Shown here piece after piece: positions 1 through 7,717 of a DNA stretch of 58,254 bases. Source of the stretch: Nocardia vaccinii NBRC 15922 (GTDB lineage: Bacteria > Actinomycetota > Actinomycetes > Mycobacteriales > Mycobacteriaceae); contig NZ_BDCC01000054.1 in NCBI RefSeq assembly GCF_001613305.1, positions 1 to 58,254 of the forward strand, given 5' to 3'. Both the position numbers and the translations under genes were made by a program. Each line of letters begins with the position of its first letter. The stretch's first letter is position 1. The notes beneath the pieces were generated by a model. The model saw only the letters and a list, made by a program, of their open reading frames with translations, searched no databases and was not told the DNA's origin.

Positions 1-218
1 AACCCTTCGTTAACCAACAGCGTACCCCTGAGAAGCGGCGGCAATAGAGCACACAGGAAGGTGCTTCGGGCTGCCGGGCCGCCGCGCCTGGGTCAGCGAT
101 TCCAACACATGTCGTGTCGGTTCGCATGCGCGTGAATCATCGGAACAGTGCGGCCGCCCGACCGCCTCGCCCATCATCTGCGGATATCACTGATGGCAGA
201 GCCCCAGCAAAGTCTGCT

Positions 219-498
219 TCAGCAGGTGAGCAGTAGTTCCGCGGGTCGGTGGAAATCGCGGGCATGGTGTCGTAATGCGGCGGCGATGTTGAGGTGACCG
301 GCCAGCCGGAACAGGCTGATGATCGTGTTCCGGAACGTTGCCAGAACCTGCGGTCCGTTGCCGGTGCGGACAGCTGCGGTCCTCGTGGAAGGTGACATCA
401 CAGACATGATGGACGGAATTCTCGATCCGCCGACGCCCCCGCAACCATCCGGCGAGCTGCTGCTGGTCGGCGTACGGTTTCGCGGTTTGCTTGCGGTA
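219..498 (-). pseudogene. ISAs1-family transposase, 3' fragment, frameshifted
   Basis: Two reading frames together give the C-terminus of an ISAs1-type transposase. Positions 498-373 read with 'WLRGRRRIENSVHHVCDVTF', the family's W-RGHW-IEN-LHWVRDVTF-like block. A frame change near 370 then leads to 'RTGNGPQVLATFRN' and 'LNIAAALRHHARD', which end at the stop at 219. Everything upstream of the IEN block is missing, so this is a dead remnant. The sequence starting CAGAGCCCCAG at about 197 could be the outer end of the element; that is a guess. Just before it, 1-218 shows no gene. Confidence 0.75.
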
Positions 499-529
499 GA
501 ACGATCTACCCGATGAAAGCCGGGGTACA

Positions 530-1501
530 TCAACGTTCGGTGTCCAGCACACCGCTGCGTTTCGGTGTCGCGACTATCAACGAGGTTTCCACGGAAACAG
601 CCCGGGATGACCATGGCGACCGAGTGACGCAGTCGTGCAGCGCGCGCATGTCCGCGACGATGAGTTGCGCGACGAGTTGGTACTCGCCCATCGTGGCGGC
701 GGCGTAGCGGATGAAAGGCGACGCCGCGAGTGCCTCTCCGATGGCATCGACATCGCGCGGTCGAGCGCGGATCCACAGCATTGCCTCCGCCGGCAGGCCG
801 ATCAGTCGCGGCTCGATGACCGCCCGGATCACCGCTCGGCCACTGCTCCGCAGGGACTGAACGCGGCGCCGCGCGGTGGGTTCCGACAGGCCCGCGAGTC
901 GCGCCAGCGCCTCGTAAGGCATCCGTCCGTCCGTACCTAACGCGCCCAGGATCGTCTGTTCCTCCCGAGTCAGCGGCGGCAGTCCGGAAATGCCGGTGCT
1001 GAAGCGTGCCGGCAGGGAACAGTTGGTGATCGCGGTGGCCTCGCTCTGCGTGATTAGTCCGGGCTGCCATCCATGTACTGCGCGGTAGTACCGGGTGATC
1101 GGGTCGGTCCGGATATCGACCACACCCGGCGTGCCGCTGATCTCGTCGAGCGCGAGAGAGGCGAGACGCTCCTGCGGGTAGAAGATCTCCGCGAAGCAGT
1201 CGACCGCGCCGGTCAGCAAACAGCACGAGGAGCTGTCGGATCGACGTGCCAGAGCCGCGCCGACCGGTCGCGCCATACCAGGACCACATCGGACCCGGAC
1301 GATCACCCCCTCGCCCTGCGGGGACGCCGCGATGACCGTGACCACACCGGATCTCAGCAGCGCATCGCCACGTCGGGCGATCGTCCGCTCGGGTTCACCG
1401 ATCGCGGCCGCGATCTGCCGCCAGGACGCGCGGCCGTCCACCTGGAGTGCACCGACGATCCTCCGGTCCAGATCGCTCAATGCCGTCTGCGATGCGCACA
1501 T
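530..1501 (-). CDS. Lrp/AsnC-family transcriptional regulator (double-unit, 323 aa)
   Basis: The protein has two tandem AsnC-type units. Each begins with a winged helix ('LSDLDRRIVGALQVDGRASW' near the start and 'LTREEQTILGALGTDGRMPY' about residue 175) and is followed by a RAM-like alpha/beta half. At 323 residues it is about twice the length of a single Lrp protein (about 150), which is a known actinobacterial form. It is divergent from the amidohydrolase at 1619 with 117 bp between the starts, so control of that gene is the natural inference. Such regulators normally respond to an amino acid or related small molecule. The effector is not visible here. The start codon is the ATG at 1501; no strong ribosome site precedes it. 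Confidence 0.88.
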   Translation of the reverse strand: MCASQTALSDLDRRIVGALQVDGRASWRQIAAAIGEPERTIARRGDALLRSGVVTVIAASPQGEGVIVRVRCGPGMARPVGAALARRSDSSSCCLLTGAVDCFAEIFYPQERLASLALDEISGTPGVVDIRTDPITRYYRAVHGWQPGLITQSEATAITNCSLPARFSTGISGLPPLTREEQTILGALGTDGRMPYEALARLAGLSEPTARRRVQSLRSSGRAVIRAVIEPRLIGLPAEAMLWIRARPRDVDAIGEALAASPFIRYAAATMGEYQLVAQLIVADMRALHDCVTRSPWSSRAVSVETSLIVATPKRSGVLDTER

Positions 1502-1618
1502 CGGCCAATCTTATGGCTGATTCCGTCACAGTTGCAAAATTGTTGTCTGTATCAGTCATCGGGTGCCATTCTCGTCGTGATCACATCGATGAACGCCAAG
1601 TTGCCGAGGAGATTTCCG
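1502..1618. promoter_or_regulatory. Divergent promoter region of Lrp regulator and amidohydrolase
   Basis: This is the only gap between the two divergent genes. It contains a short A/T-rich patch (GTTGCAAAATTGTTG, about 1531-1545) in GC-rich surroundings, the kind of site Lrp/AsnC proteins bind. A ribosome site GAGGAG lies about 8 bases before the ATG at 1619. No promoter hexamers are convincing. Confidence 0.4.
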
Positions 1619-2869
1619 ATGACCGACCCGTTTCGGATCGACGCTGATTTGCTGATCCCCGGCCGCGGTATCCCCGTTCGCGACGGCACTGTCGTCGTCG
1701 AGTCGGGGAGTGTGCGTTACGCCGGGTCTCGGGCCGAGGCGCCGGATATCCCGGTCCAGGCCACGGTGCCGACTGTACTGCCCGGCCTGTGGGATGTGCA
1801 TGTGCACCTGGTCGGGACCACCACGGCCAGCTTCGAGGTTGCCCTGACCACGTCACCGGCGTTGGCCGGGGCACGGCTGGTCAAGGACCTGGAGGCCATG
1901 CTGCGTGCCGGCTACACCTCCGTCCGCGACGCCGCCGGGCTGGGGATCTGGATCGCGTCGGCCGTCGACGACGGAACGATCGCCGGACCGACCATCTACG
2001 GCGCCGGGGCGGCTATCAGCCCCACCGGTGGCCACGCCGACGTGCACTCCTACCCCGAGCACTGGGTCCACCCCGCCAACTTCCGCGAGCAGTACCACCG
2101 TACGGCTGACGGTGTAGCCGAGTGCCTCAAAGCCGTCCGCTCGCAGTTGCGCAACAACGCCCGGGTCATCAAGGTCTGTGCGAGCGGTGGGGTCGTCAGT
2201 GTGGTCGATCAGCCACAACACCAGCAGTTCTCGTCCGATGAACTCCGTGTGATGGTCGAAGAGGCGGCCCGTGCCGATCGCGCCGTGATGGCCCACTGTC
2301 ACGGCAAACGCGGAATCATGGCGGCCATCGAAGCGGGCGTGCGCACTATCGAGCACGGCAGTTACGTGGACGAGGAAGCCGCGGCGGCGATGCGGGAAAA
2401 GGACATCATTCTGGTCCCGACCCGGACGATCATCGACGTCGGTTTGCGGCAGCTCGATACCTTTCCCCGGCACGTGGCGCGGAAGTTCGAGGAGATCGCC
2501 GACGATCACGCCCGTGCGATGGCGGTCGCCCACGACGCTGGCGTGACCTTCGCGACCGGCTCCGATATGGTCACCGCCGGCCCGACAAGCCATCTGTCGT
2601 TCACCCATATGGGCGGCGAGGCCGCATTGTTGGCCCGTGCCGGATTGTCACCATTGGAAGCGATCGAGGCAGCCACCGCGAACGGGCCACTGACCTTGGG
2701 CCCGCAGGCTCCCCGATCGGGTCGGCTGGCCCCCGGATACGACGCCGACCTGATCGCACTCGACATCGATCCTCTCGAACACCTCGACCAACTCGGCCAG
2801 GAAGAACACGTCCTCGGTGTCTGGAAAGGCGGCGAACTCCTGCATTCGACGCTCGGACTCGGCGGATGA
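1619..2869 (+). CDS. Metal-dependent amidohydrolase (imidazolonepropionase/Xaa-Pro dipeptidase-like)
   Basis: A 416-aa member of the amidohydrolase superfamily, probably a cytosolic hydrolase of a cyclic amide, peptide or related C-N bond. The TIM-barrel metal ligands are visible in order: HxH at H61 and H63 ('DVHVHL'), the bridging lysine K185 ('VIKVCASGG'), H226 ('MAHCHG'), H246 ('TIEHGSY') and the catalytic D316 ('ATGSDM'). The arrangement fits the branch often annotated as Xaa-Pro dipeptidase or imidazolonepropionase-like. The frame is open far upstream, but the ATG at 1619 has a good GAGGAG ribosome site and matches the family's usual N-terminus. The divergent Lrp-type regulator suggests induction by an amino-acid-like substrate. 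Substrate unknown. Confidence 0.88.
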   Translation: MTDPFRIDADLLIPGRGIPVRDGTVVVESGSVRYAGSRAEAPDIPVQATVPTVLPGLWDVHVHLVGTTTASFEVALTTSPALAGARLVKDLEAMLRAGYTSVRDAAGLGIWIASAVDDGTIAGPTIYGAGAAISPTGGHADVHSYPEHWVHPANFREQYHRTADGVAECLKAVRSQLRNNARVIKVCASGGVVSVVDQPQHQQFSSDELRVMVEEAARADRAVMAHCHGKRGIMAAIEAGVRTIEHGSYVDEEAAAAMREKDIILVPTRTIIDVGLRQLDTFPRHVARKFEEIADDHARAMAVAHDAGVTFATGSDMVTAGPTSHLSFTHMGGEAALLARAGLSPLEAIEAATANGPLTLGPQAPRSGRLAPGYDADLIALDIDPLEHLDQLGQEEHVLGVWKGGELLHSTLGLGG

Positions 2870-3180
2870 GCCGTCGGCTGCGGGACGACGCCAGTGCTCG
2901 CCGCCGCTCACGGCCGTAGGCCGACGATCCAGATGAGACACAGTGCAGGGCCGTGCAAGCATGATTCCTCATCAGTGAGGTAACCCGGATTCACGTTGCA
3001 TATCGAGTTTGTGTGATCGTTGTCATGACACGGTACGGGGCAGATCGGCAGCAAACTCGTCCGGCAGTTGCTCGACCAGGAGTGTGCGGTCCGAGGCAGC
3101 GTCCGCGACGCCTCACTTCTGGGCGATGGCGTCGGCGAGCAGGTCGAAGGTGCCCATGAAGATCCTGAGGGGCTGGAAAG
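2870..3180. other. Gene-free stretch before the IS3 remnant
   Basis: No convincing coding region is seen on either strand. The minus-strand frame that runs through it is only the run-off of the truncated IS3 transposase, whose recognisable sequence ends near 3211. A short minus-strand peptide (about 3124-3162, starting MGTFDLLADAIAQK) is too short to call. Confidence 0.4.
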
Positions 3181-3199
3181 TATTCGGACAGCGAGGTGT

Positions 3200-4007
3200 T
3201 GGTCTCCTCGAGCCGCCTTGTTCCGTTCGAACCATTCGGACTCTACCTCGTTCGGAGTCCGATAGTCAATGCTGGAATGGAGCCGAATCTGGTTGTACCG
3301 CAACTCGATATAGGCGACGATATCCTTTCGGGCATGTTCCTGTGTCGGGTATTCGGTGCGGTGGACGCGCTCGTTCTTCAGAGTACCGTTGAACGATTCC
3401 GCCCAGCTGTTATCCCAGCACACTCCTGTCCGGCCTACCGAACGCCGAACACCCAATTCCCGGGCCGCGGATGCGAATTCGGCCGACATGTACTGGACGC
3501 CGCGATCGGTATGAAATATCGTCTCTCCACGCTGAAACGGCAGATTACGGGCCGCCATCCGCAAGGCGTCGGTCACCAATTTGGTGCGCATATGCTCGGC
3601 CATCGCGTACCCGACGACCTTCTTCGAGAAACAGTCCAGCACGGTCGCCAAATAAAGCCATCCCTCCCAGGTCCGGATATAAGTGATATCATCGACGAGC
3701 TTGGCCGCGGGCTTCTCGGCGGTGAAGTCGCGACGTACCAGATCCGGCAGGCCGGCCGAGTCGCCGGCGATCGTCGTCACCGGACGCAACGGACGTGGCT
3801 GGCACGGGACCGGGCCCAGCTCACGCATGATCACACGGACCGTGTCCGGGTCCACCGCCGTGCCCCAGCGGGCGAGCTGGGCATGAATACGGCGATAGCC
3901 GTAGGTGCCGTCGGAATGCTCGAAACAGAATCGGATCTCGGCTTCGAGGATCTCACGGCGCTGCGCGGTGGCCGACGGTTTCCGGTCCCGCCACGCGTAA
4001 TAACCCG
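3200..4007 (-). mobile_element. IS3-family insertion sequence remnant (transposase OrfB, 5'-truncated)
   Basis: The minus strand encodes most of an IS3-type OrfB. 'GYYAWRDRKPSA' starts near 4006, 'YGYRRIHAQLARWG' is the HTH_21-type block, and the rve integrase core follows. Counting from the GTG at 3855, the catalytic triad is D56 ('DDITYI'), D117 ('HTDRGVQY') and E153 ('WAESFNG'), the canonical DD(35)E spacing. The family C-terminus ('HSSIDYRTPNEVESEWFERN') ends near 3211, after which the frame runs on without similarity to 2908. OrfA and the first part of OrfB are missing; the fragment begins directly at the terminator of the XRE gene. No terminal inverted repeats could be identified, so it is probably immobile. 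Confidence 0.8.
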
Positions 4008-4028
4008 CCGGACCGCTGTCCGGTCCGG
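4008..4028 (-). terminator. Perfect 8-bp hairpin downstream of the XRE gene
   Basis: CCGGACCG (4008-4015), loop CTGTC, CGGTCCGG (4021-4028). It lies 10 bases past the stop of the XRE gene at 4038. There is no clear T-run, so it is a factor-dependent or GC-only actinomycete-type terminator. It also marks the boundary with the IS3 fragment. Confidence 0.5.
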
Positions 4029-4037
4029 CGGACTGCC

Positions 4038-4883
4038 CTACTCGGCCGCTTCGGTCCGGACTGTCAGCGCCCGGCGGATCAGTGTCCGGGCAGCTTCCCC
4101 GGTGACGGACTGTCCGGCAAGGGTGTCGAACGCCCGGCTGTATATCGCTACCTCTCGCGGTTGGGTAATCGTCAACTCGGCTGCGGTGCCTTCAACCATC
4201 ACCATGCGGTTGTCGTACATGACGAAACTCGTAGACAACGTTAGAACTTCCGCTGTAGCGGGGATAATCCCGATAGTCATTCGCGGCATACCGGAAAGAG
4301 TCGTCAGCCGGTCCAGTTGACCTATCATCACGTCGTCGTCTCCGACCGTCGAATACAACGCTTGCTCAGACAATAAGAAGCTGAATCGGTGGTCACGCCG
4401 GTATAGAACCCGTTGCCGTTCCATCCGTGCGGATACCCCCGCATCCAAATCGTTAGCCATCCGGTAGAACTCTATGAGTCTCCGCAGTAGCGCGGTAGCG
4501 TATTCGGCGGTTTGCAGTAGCCCCGGAACGATCTGCGTCTGATACGCGCGGATGAACCGTGCCTCTGATTCAAGCTGAGCTGATTTCTGCTGTCTCCGCT
4601 TGTGTCCGGTACCGAGAACCTTCCGCCATTCGAGGTACGCGGCATCAATGTTGTGCAGCGTGGCTAACAGGTCTGTTAGTTGGTCTCGTGAGCCGGTGTG
4701 TTCACAATACGCCCGAATATCCGCATCGGATGGGTTGATCCGGGCGTATTCGAGTTTCGACACTTTGGTTTCGTGCCATCCGGACAGTTGGGCGAGCTTA
4801 CGGCCGGTCAGACCAGCTGTACGGCGAAGCTCCCGGAGACGCGCTCCGAGAGCTTCCCGTGCATCGTGGATATTGTCTGTCAC
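4038..4883 (-). CDS. XRE-type regulator with DUF5753 (Scr1-like)
   Basis: 281 aa. Residues about 8-65 form a Cro/CI helix-turn-helix ('LGARLRELRRTAGLTGRKLA' followed by 'WHETKVSKLEYARINPSDAD'). The rest is the DUF5753 domain of actinobacterial regulators ('YQTQIVPGLLQTAEYATALL', 'FLLSEQALYSTVGDDDVM', 'TIGIIP'). The GTG start at 4883 overlaps the stop of the DUF6879 gene by four bases (GTGA), so the two are translationally coupled. Such HTH-DUF5753 proteins are typical of Streptomyces/Nocardia genomes and usually pair with a small acidic partner; a toxin-antitoxin-like or developmental control role has been proposed for them. The target here is unknown, but the repeated site at 5721-5802 is a candidate. 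Confidence 0.88.
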   Translation of the reverse strand: MTDNIHDAREALGARLRELRRTAGLTGRKLAQLSGWHETKVSKLEYARINPSDADIRAYCEHTGSRDQLTDLLATLHNIDAAYLEWRKVLGTGHKRRQQKSAQLESEARFIRAYQTQIVPGLLQTAEYATALLRRLIEFYRMANDLDAGVSARMERQRVLYRRDHRFSFLLSEQALYSTVGDDDVMIGQLDRLTTLSGMPRMTIGIIPATAEVLTLSTSFVMYDNRMVMVEGTAAELTITQPREVAIYSRAFDTLAGQSVTGEAARTLIRRALTVRTEAAE

Positions 4884-5389
4884 TGCCCGGCGTACTCTGC
4901 GTACGGCGTAGCCAAATCCCAGAGCCGTTCGCGTACTTCACGGCAGTGCCGGACTATTCCAGGGTCGATGGTTAACCCGATTCCCACAGGGTTACCTTCG
5001 GCATCCCACAGGTTGTAAGCCACACGTTCCCAATCGAGAAACCACCAGTCGTCCGGCGGTACGTCTCCCGCTAGGTGTCGCGGCACATACCGAATGTCTT
5101 CACCCGCGTTGATATTGTGCACAGTGACTGACAGCAACCATTGCTGATAGTCCGAGTGTGGTTCTGTGACTACCCGGACCCGAGAGACCGATACGCCTTT
5201 ACCGGTGATTTCCCGTATCAACGCCTGCCACGGCGTTGCAGGGTCCGGGGGCGGTTCGTTGTTCAGAAACCGGTGCAATCGTTCGGACTCGTTGATTTCA
5301 CGGTACGAGTCCCTGGTTTCCAAGTGGAACGCATCGTGTCGGCATTCGCGGAACAATGCATCCCAGTGGTCACCGGTCCGATATTCCAC
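4880..5389 (-). CDS. DUF6879-family protein, partner of the XRE regulator
   Basis: 169 aa. The sequence pattern (N-terminal 'FRECRHDAFHLETRDSY', central 'GVSVSRVRVVTEPHSDYQQW', C-terminal 'DDWWFLDWERVAYNLWDAEG') is that of the actinobacterial DUF6879 family, whose genes commonly sit beside HTH-DUF5753 regulators. It starts at a GTG inside the last codons of the upstream gene (20-base overlap with 5370-5699) with AGAGGAG as ribosome site, and it overlaps the XRE start by 4 bases. Co-translation with both neighbours is therefore likely. No catalytic motif is evident. Function unknown. Confidence 0.82.
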   Translation of the reverse strand: MEYRTGDHWDALFRECRHDAFHLETRDSYREINESERLHRFLNNEPPPDPATPWQALIREITGKGVSVSRVRVVTEPHSDYQQWLLSVTVHNINAGEDIRYVPRHLAGDVPPDDWWFLDWERVAYNLWDAEGNPVGIGLTIDPGIVRHCREVRERLWDLATPYAEYAGQ

Positions 5390-5699
5390 CGTAGTAACTC
5401 CTCTTCAGCTTCGGCACCTCGATAGCGGTTTCATCTTCGGCAAGGTCGAGCTGTGCGAGCAATTCGGGCGCCGTGATCGGCCGACCGGTGAGCCGGAACG
5501 TTCCCCGGCCGGTGTCGGTCAAGGTTGCACCGATGAACGTATCCGGTTCCGCGAAGCCGAGTAGCAGATGCGGAATCTCAACTGTCCCAATGGTTTTAGT
5601 CTCCCATCCTTGCACGACGTATCCGCTCGGGTCGTTCGCCAGCAAGGTAGGGCACCCGTTACCGTCCGAGCCACCCTTGCCGAGGAATCGTAAAGGCAT
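5370..5699 (-). CDS. Small conserved hypothetical protein, first gene of the XRE/DUF6879 operon
   Basis: 109 aa from the ATG at 5699 ('MPLRFLGKGGSDGNGCPTLL'). The frame is open upstream, but the region before 5699 looks like promoter. Contains 'YVVQGWETK' and a C-terminal 'LTGRPITAPELLAQLDLAED'. Similar small proteins with an 'FLGK...CPTL...VVQGW' pattern precede DUF6879 genes in other actinomycetes (from memory, not searched). No motif gives a biochemical role. The coupling of three genes by overlaps suggests one regulatory unit. Confidence 0.7.
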   Translation of the reverse strand: MPLRFLGKGGSDGNGCPTLLANDPSGYVVQGWETKTIGTVEIPHLLLGFAEPDTFIGATLTDTGRGTFRLTGRPITAPELLAQLDLAEDETAIEVPKLKRSYYGGISDR

Positions 5700-5720
5700 G
5701 ATCTTGTCCTTCGTCCAGTC

Positions 5721-5802
5721 GTATGCAGAGGTATGCACTACACCTGTTGATCGTCCCTCATAGGGGCATGCCACGCCAGATATCAGCCCGATCCGTGCAT
5801 AC
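5721..5802. promoter_or_regulatory. Repeated GTATGCAC site in a divergent promoter
   Basis: GTATGCA occurs at 5721-5727 and GTATGCAC at 5731-5738, ten bases apart on the same face. The inverse GTGCATAC is at 5795-5802. They sit between the start of the XRE/DUF6879 operon (5699, minus) and the small-gene operon (5918, plus), so they are good candidates for the operator of the local XRE regulator. Binding is inferred. Confidence 0.45.
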
Positions 5803-5917
5803 TTTGGCAAACTTGTAGACCCGCTCGGGGATGCTTCGTAGCTTCGGACTCAGCCCCCGGTACCGGCTGACGTTAGGTCTCGGTACCGGGGAGCCTTCCA
5901 ATCTACGAGGGGTCGAT

Positions 5918-6124
5918 ATGACAGACCAACCACGCAGGGGCACAAGGCTTTACACGTTTCCGGGTGGGGTGTTCGAGGTAGAGGAATCCCCCGGCGACGT
6001 ACCGGGTACCGGGGTGTATCTGGAGTTCTACCAGCCCCGGCAGTCTTGCAACGACGCTCGGCCGTTCGGCCCCGGCGAAGCGGAAGTGCTCCGGTTCGTG
6101 GACGACGAGACGGAGCCCGCGTGA
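5918..6124 (+). CDS. Small hypothetical protein (68 aa), first gene of overlapping small-gene operon
   Basis: Begins 'MTDQPRRGTRLYTFPGGVFE' after GAGGGG about 5 bases upstream. No recognised domain; the protein is acidic with a central 'VYLEFYQPRQSCNDARPFGP'. Its TGA (6122-6124) overlaps the ATG of the next gene (TGATG), so translation is probably coupled. It is divergent from the XRE/DUF6879 operon. Confidence 0.6.
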   Translation: MTDQPRRGTRLYTFPGGVFEVEESPGDVPGTGVYLEFYQPRQSCNDARPFGPGEAEVLRFVDDETEPA

Positions 6125-6198
6125 TGGGGCTGTGCGTAGCGTTCGCTGTGCCCTTGGTCGCGTTCTTCGCTTTGTTGCTCTGGCCGCGTCGGGAGTGA
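6124..6198 (+). CDS. 24-residue single-span membrane peptide
   Basis: ATG at 6124 overlaps the preceding stop by one base; the TGA at 6196-6198 overlaps the next start (GTGA). The product is almost one hydrophobic helix (residues 3-20, 'LCVAFAVPLVAFFALLLW') followed by PRRE, which predicts an N-out, C-in orientation. The overlaps on both sides argue that it is a real gene. Such peptides often regulate a membrane partner; here the role is unknown. Confidence 0.5.
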   Translation: MGLCVAFAVPLVAFFALLLWPRRE

Positions 6199-6356
6199 GA
6201 ACCGTGCTTGACCAACGTAGCGAACCCGGAACGTACATGGTTCCGCAGTTGGCTACCGGGGCGAAGGCTGAGCCGTTGCCGGTAGAGGTGATCACCCGGT
6301 TTCGTGACGCACTCAAGTCCGTAATTGACAACCGAAATATACAGGGGGACAGATGA
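6195..6356 (+). CDS. Small hypothetical protein (53 aa)
   Basis: GTG start at 6195 overlaps the previous stop by four bases, and the stop overlaps the ATG at 6353 by four bases (ATGA). Sequence includes 'GTYMVPQLATGAKAEPLPVE' and a C-terminal amphipathic helix 'VITRFRDALKSVIDN'. No family recognised. It is the third link of the overlapping chain. Confidence 0.55.
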   Translation: MRTVLDQRSEPGTYMVPQLATGAKAEPLPVEVITRFRDALKSVIDNRNIQGDR

Positions 6357-6792
6357 ATACGCGATCAGGGCTGGTTCTGGTAGCTGCACTTGTCGGATTG
6401 AGTCCAGCGCTCACAGTCGGCACGGGTCCGGCTCATGCAGCGAACGATTGTGATTTCGAGTTCACGCGGTCGGTGCCGACCGTGTTGGGTGCACAAATCA
6501 CCGGTTCCGGGTGGGCCGCGTGCATCGACGTACCGCCCGATTCCCACAGCCTCACGCTGGCACTGGAGTACGAAGACCGGGGTCGGTGGGTGGTTGCCTC
6601 TCAGAAAACGGATACGACCGTGCCGCCCCGGTACCCGTCTCGTCACTCGTACGACGTGTCCGCAGCGTGCTACGCCGGTACATGGCGCATCGCAGTAGCG
6701 ATCGCGGCACAATCCAGGGACACACGTTCCGGTTCGACAACGTGTCGAACACTCGGGACGTGTCCGGCCCGCAATGCCCGAAGCGATTCTGA
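6353..6792 (+). CDS. Secreted small protein with apparent frameshift near 6700
   Basis: The N-terminus is a clear Sec signal peptide ('LVLVAALVGLSPALTVGTGPAHA', cleavage after AHA about residue 29). A short extracytoplasmic domain with paired cysteines follows ('NDCDFEF', 'GWAACIDVP', 'SAACYAGTWRIAV'). After 'AVAI' (about 6700) the starting frame turns into low-quality Ser/Arg/Thr-rich sequence and runs on to 7012. The +1-shifted frame instead gives 'GTIQGHTFRFDNVSNTRDVS' and ends in GPQCPKRF at a TGA at 6790-6792, which looks like the natural end. A one-base loss (or sequencing error) near 6700 is therefore likely. As sequenced, the frame fuses to the next gene. Confidence 0.55.
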
Positions 6793-6808
6793 TCAGGAGA
6801 TTACTGGT

Positions 6809-7012
6809 ATGGCCACCGAACCTACGGGGATGCTTGACCGGGAGACTTCCGAGCGGTTGCGGGAACAGCTCGGGCAGATCACCGAAGAGGCGGGCCGGTT
6901 CCTGAAACCGGAACACCCCGCCATCAGGGCACTGATCAACGCGGCTGAGGAGTTGGGCGTAGCCACGCCCCCACGCTGGCAGTACGCCGAGTACACCCCG
7001 GAGGATCGCTGA
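6809..7012 (+). CDS. Small helical hypothetical protein (67 aa)
   Basis: Start chosen at the ATG at 6809, which has CAGGAG about 9 bases upstream. The same frame is open from 6353 only because of the presumed frameshift. The sequence is charged and helical ('LDRETSERLREQLGQITEEA', 'PAIRALINAAEELGVATPPR'). No family recognised. It is the last gene before a strong intrinsic terminator at 7048. Confidence 0.6.
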   Translation: MATEPTGMLDRETSERLREQLGQITEEAGRFLKPEHPAIRALINAAEELGVATPPRWQYAEYTPEDR

Positions 7013-7047
7013 CGCGCTTACCGATCCGCGCATCCCTCTGAACTGAG

Positions 7048-7080
7048 AACCCCCGGAGAGTATTCGGGGGTTTTCTGTGT
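7048..7080 (+). terminator. Intrinsic terminator of the small-gene operon
   Basis: AACCCCCG (7048-7055) pairs perfectly with CGGGGGTT (7065-7072), followed by TTCTGTGT. A rare clear rho-independent terminator for this genome type, 36 bases after the last stop. Confidence 0.8.
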
Positions 7081-7290
7081 ATGGCTGCCCCGGTCTCCCC
7101 ACATATCGGGGTTGCTGCACCTGGTCGAGCCTTGCCTAGGCGGTTCGCACACGGTTCGCACGATTAGATGTTCTCTGTTCAATCTCGATGTATCTGGAGG
7201 TATGTTCTCGGTCTGAAAATCGCTGTCTACCTGGTAGTTTGTGAATGTCGATCAATCTTGTGTAATCCCAGTAAAACTCAGAAGTGATAA

Positions 7291-7335
7291 CTCGTAATGA
7301 AAAGGTCGGGGGTTCGATTCCCCCAGGCGGCTCCA
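7291..7335 (+). other. 3' half of tRNA-Thr(CGT): integration attachment-site scar
   Basis: The stretch has the anticodon loop CTCGTAA (anticodon CGT), a T arm GGGGG-TTCGATT-CCCCC, the acceptor 3' strand AGGCGGC, discriminator T and encoded CCA ending at 7335. Upstream of the anticodon loop the sequence (GAAGTGATAA) cannot form the anticodon stem, D arm or 5' acceptor. It is thus only the 3' half, the usual att duplicate left by a tRNA-targeting integrase. The intact tRNA is not in the window. An integrase remnant lies 5 bases away. Confidence 0.8.
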
Positions 7336-7339
7336 CCTC

Positions 7340-7572
7340 ACACCACCCCTAGCCAGCGGTTTTCCGGCCTTTCGTCGTTTGTGGCGGCCCCGGGCGCAGA
7401 AACCGTCTTGTCACTGTTTGTCGTAACCCCCTCCGGAATGCCCGCCGCGGAGGCCGACGCCCGTCCTGCGAATGCACGTAGGTTCGCATGGAGAAGGCGC
7501 TATCGGCGTGACCGAGCCGCGCGGTGATGACAGGTGCATCAGCGTGCCGCAGGTGTGGCGAGCATCATGCGC
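7340..7572 (-). pseudogene. Tyrosine recombinase (integrase) C-terminal remnant with frameshifts
   Basis: Reading the minus strand from 7572 gives 'AHDARHTCGTLMHL', the HxxR box of tyrosine integrases. After a small deletion and frame change it continues 'VITARLGHADSAFSMRTYVH' + SQD (to 7463), with the LGH box and the catalytic tyrosine in TYVHS. Another shift gives 'GVTTNSDKTVSAPGAATNDE', ending near 7340 next to the tRNA scar, the normal place for the int 3' end. About six residues between LMHL and VIT are gone, and the N-terminal part was not found. This is a dead integrase of an actinomycete integrative element. Confidence 0.72.
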
Positions 7573-7717
7573 CGGATCCGGCGCGCCTTCGCCGCCTTGG
7601 GCGGGGGAGAGTAGGCAGTAGGCGGATAGACGGCCTATCCGCCGCTCGGGGCCTCCGCGGGATCAGGTCCCGGGTGTGGTGTGACTGGGGCGGTCGCCGG
7701 ATGATTTGAAAAGTGGG

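Noticed and set aside
7136..7336. Minus-strand open frame beginning MEPPGGIEPPTFSLR
   Set aside because: This is the well-known artefact of translating the antisense of a tRNA 3' end; the tRNA-Thr half explains it.
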